Position numbers and translations under genes: made by a program. Below are positions 1 to 8,646 of a stretch of 64,000 bases of DNA, piece by piece. The notes beneath the pieces are model-generated. The model saw only the letters and a program-made list of their open reading frames with translations. It did not search any database and had not been told where the DNA came from. Within the stretch, counting starts at the first letter, position 1, and each line of letters begins with the position of its first letter. Where the stretch lies: contig CP142461.1 of NCBI GenBank assembly GCA_038049695.1, positions 40,411,501 through 40,475,500 on the forward strand, in the 5' to 3' direction. Source of the stretch: Cinnamomum chago (Eukaryota; Streptophyta; Magnoliopsida; Laurales; Lauraceae).

Positions 1-146
1 CCATTTCTAAATTCCAAGTATAAAAGAGAAATTGGCATACCCGTACAAAAAAAAAACTGATGCCCGCTTTTCCTTTCTTTCCCTCCACCGTACCCCGTCA
101 GCCCCGGGGCGGAGGCAGCTTTGGAAAAAGAGAAAAGCGCGGTCCA
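1..146 (+). mobile_element. 3' end of a Fam-A type LTR inserted in the integrase of another Fam-A element
   Basis: This short stretch matches, in plus orientation, the last part of the Fam-A LTR seen at 53350-53490 and, reversed, at 22146-22290: all share the TGGCATACCC segment, a CCCC(G/A)GGG block and an end in (G)G(T/C)CC(C)A. Its last base is 146. From 147 onward the sequence is minus-strand integrase of a second Fam-A element, so an LTR of the same family landed in that gene in the opposite orientation. The 5 bases after it (TCATA) would be one copy of the target duplication; the other copy lies outside the window. Whether it is a solo LTR or a full element cannot be seen. Confidence 0.7.
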
Positions 147-793
147 TCATATGGAGTCGAAGGACAACTTTGGATTTTGTATTTGTCGCAAAACTTGTTG
201 AATCGGTGATCCCGGAATTGTGGTCCGTTATATTGGACGAATCTTTTAGGTATGTCGAAGAGACAAATAATGTTGATGCGCAAGAATTGAATGACTGATG
301 AGGTCTTCATTTCACTGAGCGCAAATGCTTCTGACCACTTGGAGAAATAATCCGTAGTGGCGAAGATGAAGCAATGACCTTTGCTTGACGGGGGAGAGAT
401 AGGACCTATGATGTCCATACCCCAAGCTTCGAAAGGCCATGAGATTCCTGTATGGTGTAGCCATTCTGGAGGCATATGAATATAGTCTTCATGAACTTGG
501 CATTGTTTGCAACGTTTAGTAAATTGCATAGCGTCTGCTACCATGGTAGGCTAATAATAACGTAACCTTTTTATCTTATCGTAGAGCTTAGGACCGGCCT
601 GATGAGCTCCACAAAGACCAGCATGAACTTCTTTGAGTGTTTCCTCGGCCTCTTGTTGTGACAAGCAGCGCAGAAGTACTCCGTCGAAGGATTTTCTATA
701 AAGGATTTTCGAAGATATATCCAAATGGAAGTTTGGGGCTCGTCTTTGAATGCTTACCCGTTCTTTTGGATATTCAGGGAGGATTCCGAACAT
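147..793 (-). pseudogene. Integrase domain of Fam-A Ty3/gypsy (Tat-type) polyprotein, broken
   Basis: Two consecutive minus-strand reading frames give the N-terminal part (ending in HAGLCGAHQAGPKLYDKI) and then the zinc-binding C-x2-C (CKQC) and the catalytic core of a gypsy integrase, which inserts the cDNA into the host genome. The first catalytic aspartate is present in WGMDIIGP. The second motif, normally DNGPQF in this family, reads YNGPQF, so a catalytic aspartate is lost. The frame is broken near 545-550. The protein ends at PSTPY where an LTR has been inserted (junction at 146/147), so the third catalytic residue and the C-terminus are missing. This copy cannot make active integrase. 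Confidence 0.9.
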
Positions 794-1264
794 GGTGTAA
801 TCAATGAATGAATCTCTCTAGTCGCCGATTGGAGGTTTAAGGATGGAGATCCGACTTCCGGCCAATTGGTGGCATTCAACAACTGCTTAGTGTGTGTTAA
901 GGGGAGGAAGATTCCTTCTTTGACACACTGTAATTTGCATGTTTTCCCCTTCCTAGATCTCCATGGATGTGGCAAGTCCGGCCAGGGCATCTGCATGAAT
1001 GTTCTCACCTCTGAGGATATGGGTGATGTGACAGATGTCAAACCTTTGGCGAAGCGATTTTGCCTTGTTGTAGTAAGGCAACAGATCAGGCTTCCTGACT
1101 TTGAATTTCTGATTCATTTGGTTGACAACCAGTTGAGAGTCTCCGAAGACTTCCAGTATGGTGATGCCTGATTCGAGGGCTGGTTCCAGTCCTATGATTA
1201 GAGCTAGGTATTCGGCTGCATTGTTTGAGCATGGTTCCAATAGCGAGAAAGCGTATGGAATCAT
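754..1264 (-). pseudogene. Second (archaeal-type) RNase H domain of Fam-A polyprotein
   Basis: The minus-strand product contains NNAAEYLALIIGLEPALE, then FGDSQLV and, near the end, NIHADALAGLA. These carry the acidic residues E, D and D of an RNase HI fold and are typical of the extra, archaeal-like RNase H that Tat-clade gypsy elements (Ogre, Retand, Tat) carry between the normal RNase H and the integrase. The position fits: the RT-linked RNase H lies upstream at 1306-2145 and the integrase downstream. The end of this domain and the linker into integrase (754-1041) are in another frame, so the region is frame-shifted. This domain is the main reason for placing Fam-A in the Tat group. Confidence 0.85.
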
Positions 1265-1305
1265 GTGCTTGTCGGGGCCAACAAAGAGGATGCCAACTCC
1301 ATAGA

Positions 1306-2145
1306 TCAGCTTCCTTTTTTCATTTGTCCTGCTTGCACCATCAAAGTACGGTCCCAGGAGGCATTTGGTGAGAAAGTCTCCACGTTGTAGATAGGTTCGT
1401 CTGGGAGAACATCTATGAGTGGGGAATCTTTAGGCGACAGATGCTCTGCGAGGAAATCCGCTAGGGCTTGGCCTTTGATTGCCTTTTGTGGTACATACCT
1501 GATATCAAATTGTGATAGGAGGATGGACCATTTTTCCAGTCGGGCATTGAGAGAACCTACTTTTGTGACAAGGACTTTTAAGAGGTTGATCCTCAAAATC
1601 AGGTAGACTATGTTCGAAAGAAGGTAGTGACGTAGCTTTTGTACAGCGAACATCACTGCAAGGCATTCTTTCTCGACTGGAGAGTAGCGATGCTCTGCAC
1701 CTACCAGCATACGGCTGAGGTAGTATAGAGCAGCTTCTTTTCCTTCGTCATTCTCTTGTGCAAGCAGAGCGCCCAGAGAATGGTCAAGAGCTCTTGTGTA
1801 CAAGATGAATGGTTTTCCAGTGGTAGGGGCAGCCAGCACTGAAGGTTTCATCAGGTATGGCTTGATATCTTGAAATGTTGTTTCACATTCAGTATCCCAA
1901 ACAAAGTTCACACCTTTCTTCATCAATCGAGAGAAAGGACGGAATTTCCCCAAGAGATTAGAGATGAACCGCCTGATGTATGTCAATCTTCCTTGAAGTC
2001 CTTTCAGTTCTCTTAAGGTTCTTGGAGAAGGCATCTCTAGAATAGCCTTGACTTTGATGGAGTCAAGTTCTATTCCAGCTTTCCGAACTATGAATCTGAG
2101 AAACTTACCCGATGAGACGCCGAAGAAGCATTTCAGGGGATTCAT
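1306..2145 (-). pseudogene. RT thumb/connection and first RNase H of Fam-A polyprotein
   Basis: A 279-codon minus-strand frame begins with NPLKCFFGVSSGKFLRFIV, the usual region after the reverse transcriptase active site, followed by RRFISNL. The RT-type RNase H follows with FILYTRALDHSLGALLAQE and YSPVEKECLAVMFAVQKLRHYLL. The first aspartate of the RNase H family (usually LYLAVSD or similar) is changed in this copy (LYTRALD). The domain degrades the RNA strand during cDNA synthesis. It is separated from the RT core at 2203-2586 by a frame disruption near 2146-2202. Confidence 0.9.
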
Positions 2146-2202
2146 TCGCAGTTTGTGTTTGCGAAGTCGGAGGAAGCCTTCCCGAAGGTCTTTCAGATGG
2201 TC

Positions 2203-2586
2203 TTATTTTCTTCTGCTTTTGACGGCGAGGTCATCAACGTAACATTCGACCGTCTTATGTTGCATATCTTGGAATATCTTCATCATGGCCCTCTGATATG
2301 TGGCACCAGCATTTTTTAGACCAAATTGCATGACAGTGTAGCAATACACGCCAAATGGGGTCCGAAATGATGTGTGTTTTTCATCTTCAGGATGCATCTT
2401 TATCTGATTGTAGCCAGAGAATCCATCCATGAATGTCATTCGCTCAAACCCACAGGTATTGTCAATCATCACCTCTAGTATGGGGAGCGGGAGCTCATCT
2501 TTGTGGCAAGCGCCATTTAGGTCTCTATAGTCAATACAGACTCTGATCTGTCCATTTTTCTTTGTCACGGGGACGATGTTGGCCAA
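2203..2586 (-). pseudogene. Reverse transcriptase core of Fam-A Ty3/gypsy element
   Basis: The translated frame shows the standard order of gypsy RT motifs: VPVTKKNGQIRVCIDYRDLN, then LPLPILEVMID, FMDGFSGYNQI, FRTPFGVYCYTVMQFGLKNAGATYQ, and the active-site box CYVDD close to the end. The YVDD catalytic aspartates are intact. The preceding part of RT lies in a separate frame (2666-3292) and the following part in 1306-2145, so the polyprotein needs at least two frame repairs to be read through. The element is therefore defective although the core motifs survive. Confidence 0.93.
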
Positions 2587-2665
2587 CCAGTCAGGATGTT
2601 GTTCCTCGCGGATGAAACCAACGCTTCTGAGTTTCTAAACTTCTTGTTCAATTTTGTCCATCACA

Positions 2666-3537
2666 TCAGGACGGAATCTTCTTTGGCCTTGTTTGACAGG
2701 CTTGATATCTTTTTTGCAGATTGAGTTTGCGAACTGCTATCTTGGGGTCTAAGCCAGGCATTTCAGCATAAGACCATACAAAACAATCAACGAACTCACG
2801 AAGAAAAGAGATATACTCGAGTAACTCATCATCCTTTATATTCTTGCTTATGAATACAGGACGTGGGTCATCTGGTGTTCCTAAGTCTATCTTTTGAACG
2901 GGATCTTCTGTTGGAAGGTTCGACGGTGGTTTCTCCATAATATTTTCGGAGGCTTCCAACTCAACGAAACCTTCTAGAGTTAAGAGAGTATTTTCAGACC
3001 AAGGCTTTGTTTCTGGCCATGGATTTTCAGGATCGGTAATCTTCTCAAGGCTTGCTATGAGATGGTCCAATTGCCTGTTGAAATTGGGTCGAAGTAGGGT
3101 ACTTCTTTTGGAGACGATGGTTTTCTGGGTCAGAATGTCACATGTCTTTATCACCGGACAATTCATCTTCATCATCAGAGAAATCATACCAATTGGTAGA
3201 GCTTCCTGGATCCTTGACGGGTGATTCTTCAAAGAGATATCCAGGGAGATCGGTGTCTCCAAGGACATGAGATGTTGAGGCTTGGTCGGCAAATCGATTC
3301 CTCAGCATTTGTGTCAACTGTCTCATGGGAGTGTCAGGATCATACCCCAACCCATGTGAAGATTTTTCTACATGACCGTAGAGTCTCCAATCTTCCAGTT
3401 GTCTTTTGGTTTAAGGCGGGCTCTAGTGGTGCGAGAATACCGCGACCTTGCCCCAGACCGACTGGGTTTTGAGTGTCATGACCCATTTTCTTCATAATAG
3501 CTTGTGCCATAGGACTATATAGAAATAGTTTAGGCAT
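2666..3537 (-). pseudogene. G-patch-like segment, linker and N-terminal RT region of Fam-A polyprotein
   Basis: Three overlapping minus-strand frames lie between protease and RT core. The first (3340-3537) has AQAIMKKMGHDTQNPVGLGQ, a glycine-rich G-patch-like motif often found between protease and RT in Tat-type gypsy elements. The second (3138-3350) continues it (MGYDPDTPMRQLTQML). The third (2666-3292) carries an acidic linker and ends with DPRPVFISKNIKDDE and FVDCFVWSYAEMPGLDP, the conserved lead-in to reverse transcriptase. The frames overlap because of small indels. The clade signature is family knowledge; the frameshifts are visible. Confidence 0.8.
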
Positions 3538-5045
3538 ACCTTCATTTTGGAAAGGTTCAACATGGAATTTGATGAAGAAGCTTCTGATCTGTGGAAGAAG
3601 ATTGGCTTCTCTTCTACTAAAGTTGCCAAAACAACGAAGGAAGCAGACGTAGGATCTTCTACGTTAGCAGGTGTCTTTATTGGAGGTAGAGTAGGCTGAA
3701 CTTGCTGAGTATCGGCTTGGCTTGATGGTGTGTCGTCTTCTAGCTCTGACTTTGAATCCGTGTCTTGTACGATAGACACGAAAGAGACAACAAGCTTGCC
3801 CCCAGACTTTTTTTTTGTCTTCTTTGTTTTGGTTGTTATGACCAAAGGCTTTGAAGATTTGAGGGAGACAACAAAGGGAGATGGGTTGTTCTCTTCGGAT
3901 TTGCCGGAAGGTTTGTTTTCTTCCGATGATTGCTGAGGAGTTTTGCCTTTACCTTTTTGGGAATTTTCGGCAAATGGCGTTGTTTCTTCTTTCTTTTCTT
4001 CTTTTTCATCTTTGTACATCTGAGCATCTGCAAAATGGATTTCTTTGCCTTTGAAGGGCTTTTTGTCTGCAAACACTCGATGTATTGAGCCGTCGTTGTC
4101 AACGAACTTGATGCATTGATGTAGAGTTGAAGGGACAACACCATTCTCATGTATCCAGGGGCGTCCAAGAAGGATGTTGTAGCATGAGGGGGTTCTTATT
4201 GCATACACAGTGACTTCAGAAATAAGATCACTGATTTGCAACTTGAGCCTGATTTTACCGATAGGCCTTTGAGCGCTCCCATTGTACCCAAAGATAGATA
4301 CAGACGTGTAACTCAGCTTGCTAGGTGGGATGCCCAGCTCTTTAAGTGCCGAAGTAGAGATGAGAATGAGTGCAGAACCTAGGTCGATCTGGACTCTGTG
4401 TATCGGCATTTCTTTGATGTACCCTGTGAAGTACAGGGGTCGGTTGTGCTTTGTCTCGCCTAACAAGAGGTCATCCTTATTAAAGGCAATTGTTGCACTT
4501 TCTGCTTTTTGAACTGAGAGATATTCGATGCCTGATCCCTCAATTTTCTTCTTTTCTCCCTTTGAGGAAATATTTGATTTTTTGACCCTATAGTCCATTT
4601 CGATTTGTAGGACTTGTGGGGCATGTTTGTCGATATCCGCATTCAGCCTTTGTAGCTCTGAAATGAGACTATCACGAGTTTGTGGAGACATTCGTAGTAA
4701 GTCAAGGATGTGCAGTCGTGCAGGTATGTGTTTGAAGTGCTCAATCAAGTCGTACTTGAAAGCATCCTTCGGGCCTGCGTTTTCATTATCGTTGCCACTT
4801 GGGGCGTTTACATTTTGTGTTCCCAAAGGATTTACATAAGAAAAAGAAGATTGGTTGTAATTTTTGTGGTAATCCCGGCCAGAACGGGTACCTCTACCAA
4901 CTTCAAGAGCTTCTTGAGAAGGGTCTTCATTTGGAAGATCGTCCTTGGGATCCAAGGGTTGATCCTTCCCATTTGCTAAAGATGTGTCTGCAGTAGAGTC
5001 ACCATCCTTAGTGATTGCGTTACATGGAGCAATTTCCGGGAGCAA
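3492..5045 (-). CDS. Fam-A gag C-terminus and aspartic protease segment
   Basis: This 517-codon minus-strand frame is the longest remaining open piece of Fam-A. The N-terminal 150 residues are acidic and asparagine-rich linker. Around residues 200-305 there is a retroviral-type aspartic protease: an active-site motif DLGSA near residue 221 and the downstream flap/LLGRPWIH motif near residue 297. The protease releases the Gag and Pol proteins from the polyprotein. The C-terminal 200 residues are lysine- and serine-rich (KKTKKKSGG) with no recognised domain. It overlaps neighbouring frames at both ends, so the polyprotein is frame-shifted on both sides. The first methionine is probably not a true start, since the coding sequence enters from upstream (4976-5662). 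Confidence 0.85.
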   Translation of the reverse strand: MLPEIAPCNAITKDGDSTADTSLANGKDQPLDPKDDLPNEDPSQEALEVGRGTRSGRDYHKNYNQSSFSYVNPLGTQNVNAPSGNDNENAGPKDAFKYDLIEHFKHIPARLHILDLLRMSPQTRDSLISELQRLNADIDKHAPQVLQIEMDYRVKKSNISSKGEKKKIEGSGIEYLSVQKAESATIAFNKDDLLLGETKHNRPLYFTGYIKEMPIHRVQIDLGSALILISTSALKELGIPPSKLSYTSVSIFGYNGSAQRPIGKIRLKLQISDLISEVTVYAIRTPSCYNILLGRPWIHENGVVPSTLHQCIKFVDNDGSIHRVFADKKPFKGKEIHFADAQMYKDEKEEKKEETTPFAENSQKGKGKTPQQSSEENKPSGKSEENNPSPFVVSLKSSKPLVITTKTKKTKKKSGGKLVVSFVSIVQDTDSKSELEDDTPSSQADTQQVQPTLPPIKTPANVEDPTSASFVVLATLVEEKPIFFHRSEASSSNSMLNLSKMKVCLNYFYIVLWHKLL

Positions 5046-5738
5046 GTCCTGAGCAGCATTAGTAACTTTTCTCCTTCATTGAGTAATTTGTCTGTCCAGA
5101 CGTCTCCTATGAGGTTAGGTATCTGGGACCAATTGACCGGGTCTTCTTCGGCTGAAGTTTCTTCAGGATGATCGGTCGGAAGAGCTATGAGTTGTGATGT
5201 CACAGTTTCAGGGGACGAAGGCTGAAAAGGTGTTATCTCAGTGGAAGTCACCTGAGAAGATGTAGCTCCGGAAGATATAGTATCAGGTGTAGCCGGAGAG
5301 TACGTGTCTTTAGTAGATGATGCTTCAGAGGCACTATCATTCTGAGTTATCGCATTGCAGGTTACCCTGATAGGAGATCCCCCCAGAGTAGACTGTTGGG
5401 AGTCGAGCTCATCATCGGATGTGAGAGGATCATCTATCCAGCAGTTTTCTCCATTTTCAGGAGTTGAGGGAGGAGGTACCTGTTGATTTTCAGGGACTTC
5501 CGGTCTCGGATTTTGATCACGAAGATCTTGCTCTTGTTTTAAGGCAAGGCGCTGCAAGATCCTTGCATACTCTTCAAGATCAGGCATAGGAGCCAAATCT
5601 TCTTCTTCGTCTGCCCCCTGTGGTTCAACACGATTGGGTTCCACTAGAGCGTTGAAGGGCACTGAGTCAACAGCATCTTTTTGAACAGGCTCTTGGTCTT
5701 CTTCATCATCAAACCAAGATCCTTGTTGCTGATATGGG
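4976..5738 (-). pseudogene. Gag-protease linker of Fam-A, cut by the Fam-B insertion
   Basis: An acidic, proline- and serine-rich minus-strand frame (EEEDLAPMPDLEEYARILQRL followed by PETVTSQ-type low-complexity sequence) runs open up to base 5738. There it stops at the inserted Fam-B LTR. The same reading frame resumes at 17966 on the far side after one copy of the ATGGG target duplication is removed, showing that the interrupted gene was open across this point when the insertion happened. The downstream neighbour is the protease. No enzymatic role is seen here; it is a spacer of Gag-Pol. Confidence 0.8.
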
Positions 5739-7282
5739 TGTAAGACCCCGGCCCGAGTGAACCCGATTAGTGCTGATTAAGTTGCGTGTTATTCCTAAGT
5801 TTGATTAGTGATTTTTGGTTAAGTTGGGTTTGGAATAGCTTTGACTCTAGTTTTGGGCTTTTGAGTGCTTTGGTAGCTTGTGGGGCCCTTTGGGGGTTCC
5901 CTTTTTGGCTTTGCTTTTTGCTTGGTGGTTTTTCCCGAATTGTTGTGAATTGTGTTTTTAGCCCGTTGCATTCATCTTGTGGATTCCTACAACTTTCATG
6001 TTGATCCCGTGTTCATCCGAGGCCCCGAAACCCGATTTACAAGCCTAGAGGCCAAAACAGCCCCTTTTATACTAAACCTGTACCCAAAACTTGTTATTCT
6101 CGAAACCCGTGAAACATATACTTTTTGAAAACTAGATATTTCGATGATCATTTCTTCCTTCTTCGTCGAATCCATCCGAGGTCCCGAAATAGATGATTTC
6201 AGCCAAACTAGTTCCTTAAGTTGTGGGACCCAACCTCTCATTTGTTAACAAAGAGAAGTCATTCTTCATTTCATCCCATTCTCCATTGTTCCACCACAGC
6301 CAGCTGAACCTAGGCTTTTCCCTTGTGTTTCTCTTCTTCTTCTTGCTTCTCCATCTCCAAGCCACACCAAGAGCTTACCAATCAAGCAATGAAGATCACC
6401 AACCTCTTCCTCATCTTGCAAGCTTCATCTTGATACCATTTTTGGAGAAATCCATCAATCTTGAGATCTTCCTTGAGCTAGCTCTCTTCATTTGAAGGTC
6501 ATCCAAGTAAGTGTTCTTCTTCATCTTTTAGATTTCTAGTCTTCTAGCCTTAGGAAAGCTACATTTGCATTATTGTAAGTTCTTTCATTTTCATTCTTTG
6601 TGTAACCCATTTTAGAGTTGTTTTGGGGGTTTTTATTGTAGCTTGGCTTTGAGCTATAGAAGTGAGTAGAGGCTTGATTTCAGCTAGCTTGGACTTGAGG
6701 CAAGTGAATGATTGGGTGTTTTAAGTTTTAAATGATTTGGTGTAGCATTTATGGATTTTCATGTTTTCATGATTTCTTTTTGTTAGGGATTTTGTATTTG
6801 CAATTTGATGGATGCATTTGCATATTGGCATCATTTGAATTCACACACATGCATTGATTTAAAATATCTTGAAATCTAGCTTTATACATGCATTGGTTTT
6901 TAGATTTGGAAAAGTTTGTGTTTTATGCATGGTTTGGTTCTAAACTTGGATGCATTGGTTTTAGAACCCAAAACTCTTTTGAAAACCTAATTCCTTGTGC
7001 ATTATATTTGGAAAATCATCTTGTGAATTTAGGTTTGAGCTTTGCATACATTCATTACAAAAAGAATCATTTTTGTATGCATTTTCATTTGAAAAGAGTT
7101 TTATCAAATCAAGCTAGCCTTTGGTTTTAAACCTTTGAATCATTTTAGGCTTTGTGTGTTTCATGTTTTTAAATGTTTTAAAACATGTTTTTAAGCTTGG
7201 TTTAGTGACCCACAAAATTCCACAAAGAAAATCTTCTAAATGCAAAAGTTGGAATTTTTGGGGGTGTCCCGGCAGTGTCGCC

Positions 7283-7435
7283 GGTCGACCGAGACCTGGG
7301 TCTCGGTCGACCTGGGTCTCGGTCGACCGAGACCACTGCAGGGCAAGTGGACAGTTTTCTGAACTGTAGCCCCAACGGTCAGAAATCTGACCGTTGTGCC
7401 TTCTCGGTCGACCGAGACCTCTTTGCCGGTCGACC
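7283..7435 (+). promoter_or_regulatory. Palindrome cluster (five GGTCGACC) in the U3 of Fam-D LTR1
   Basis: Exact GGTCGACC occurs at 7283, 7305, 7321, 7406 and 7428. Flanking bases extend two sites: GGTCTCGGTCGACCGAGACC at 7315-7334 is a perfect 20-base palindrome and TCTCGGTCGACCGAGA at 7403-7418 a 16-base one. Between the sites lies an inverted repeat AACGGTCAGA / TCTGACCGTT (7374-7395, 2-base loop). The last palindrome ends 27 bases before a TATA-like box. In the solo LTR at 14644-16405 the inverted repeat is kept with another loop (AACGGTCA...TGACCGTT), which supports a function. The role as protein-binding sites is inference. Confidence 0.7.
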
Positions 7436-7462
7436 GAGAACTAGCCGTTGGCAACTTTTTGG

Positions 7463-7470
7463 CTATAAAG
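7463..7470 (+). promoter_or_regulatory. TATA-like box of Fam-D LTR1
   Basis: CTATAAAG, 28 bases downstream of the last GGTCGACC and followed by a pyrimidine-rich stretch; the same arrangement is at 13099-13106 in LTR2, in reverse near 15727-15734 in the solo LTR, and as CTATATATTC at 49465 in the diverged solo LTR. It is the likely U3 promoter core. Confidence 0.65.
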
Positions 7471-8100
7471 TCCATTCATTTCCAACCTTTTCCAAGTGTT
7501 GAACTATGAACTTTTGAGAGCATTTTGGAGCCAAAGAAAGGGGAAGAAGTTGGAAAGGCTAGAGGGCTTTTTGGAAATCAATCTCATGAGTTTTTAAAAG
7601 GTACATCTTCTAAGTTATTTTGATTTCCATTCAAATGAAATTCATGCATGTTCAAATCCTTTGTATTTTCATTTATGCATGATTTCAAGCCCTTAAAGAG
7701 TTGTTTTGCAAACTCAATATCTTTCTTGGTAAATTAGATTAGTTTGCACACACTCTTATCCTAATCACATATGTTCTTAGACTTTAACTTTCACTCAACT
7801 TGTTTATCTTAATTCTTCAAAGTTGTTTGAATCTTTTATGTGATTAGTTTTCTCTTCAATCATCATTTTATAAACCTTGATTTTAAAATGCATCATGCAT
7901 TCATTTAAAAGCTTCATTGTTAAAATTGATTGAAGAAACTCATACATACACTTTGTGCACACACTTTAGTTTATTTTAGTGTATGTTTGTAATTGGAATT
8001 TCATTTTCCTATTAGCCTATTTAAGAGGCAAATTCCATTGTGCTTAAATTGTAATCTCTTAGAGTGATCTTTTGTAAAGACACCTTCTTAGAGAAATCCT

Positions 8101-8278
8101 AATTTGTAAAGGTTATTGCTTAGCCTAAGAAAAGCATATTGTAAGGTTATTGCTTAGCCTAAGAAAAGCATATTGTAAGGTTATTGCTAAGCCTATAAAA
8201 GCACATTGAGAGGTTGTTGTTTAGCCTAGAAAAACAACTTTGTAAGGGTTATTGCTTAGCCTAGTAAAAAGCATAATT
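8101..8278 (+). repeat. Tandem array (about 30-36 bp unit, 5 copies) in Fam-D LTR
   Basis: Units of the form GGTTATTGCTTAGCCTA followed by AGAAAAGCATATTGTAA repeat about five times with small changes. Every Fam-D LTR in the window has the array (13742-13915, reversed 14910-15100, reversed 23375-23555, 50045-50220, reversed 63740-63870), with copy number varying between copies. It lies downstream of the TATA-like box, in the transcribed R/U5 part. Confidence 0.9.
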
Positions 8279-8532
8279 AGTGGAATCCGGTGGGGTGTTG
8301 GAGACACAAGCCGGTAGTGGATGTAGGCACGTTGGCCGAACCACTATAAATATTGGTGTTGTGGTGCATGCTATGTGGTGATTGATTTTGTATTAGCTTC
8401 CGCATCTTGTTTGTTTAATCATCACATGTGACTAGTTTAGTTTAAGAAATTAAAATTGGTCTAAATTGGTCACAATTGTAGCTCACCCTATTCACCCCCC
8501 CTCTAGGGTTAGGATCCTCGTGGACTTTCAAT

Positions 8533-8545
8533 TGGTATCAGAGCC
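8533..8545 (+). other. Primer-binding site of Fam-D (initiator tRNA-Met type)
   Basis: TGGTATCAGAGCC starts 2 bases after the end of LTR1. It is the canonical plant primer-binding site complementary to the 3' end of initiator tRNA-Met. Confidence 0.92.
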
Positions 8546-8646
8546 AAGTGCTCTATCCCTTAGGATCAAGTGTTTGGAACTCTTGATTAGGTGTAAAAAC
8601 CTAGAGTTAAAACCCTAGAGTTTTCCTTATATTGAAAATCATTATA

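Larger units (their letters stand above)
6781..8530 (+). repeat. 5' LTR of the Fam-D element
   Basis: 1750 bases, TG...CA ends. U3 carries a palindrome cluster (7283-7435) and a TATA-like box (7463-7470); the R/U5 part carries a tandem array with the unit GGTTATTGCTTAGCCTAAG (about 8104-8278). It is 34 bases longer than LTR2: a 38-base palindrome-containing block is extra here and the C run near the end is 7 instead of 11. Confidence 0.95.

Noticed and set aside
32-298. Plus-strand 88-codon frame
   Set aside because: It spans the junction of an LTR end and antisense integrase; the minus strand has clear integrase motifs, so this frame is a shadow.
866-1171. Plus-strand frame of 101 codons
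   Set aside because: Antisense to the second RNase H of Fam-A; no independent features.
7154-7502. Overlapping frames on both strands around the palindrome cluster
   Set aside because: Palindromic, stop-poor GC-richer DNA gives open frames on both strands by composition; the same frames recur in every Fam-D LTR.
8101-8278. Tandem array as a possible CRISPR
   Set aside because: Units follow one another without unique spacers and lie in a plant LTR.
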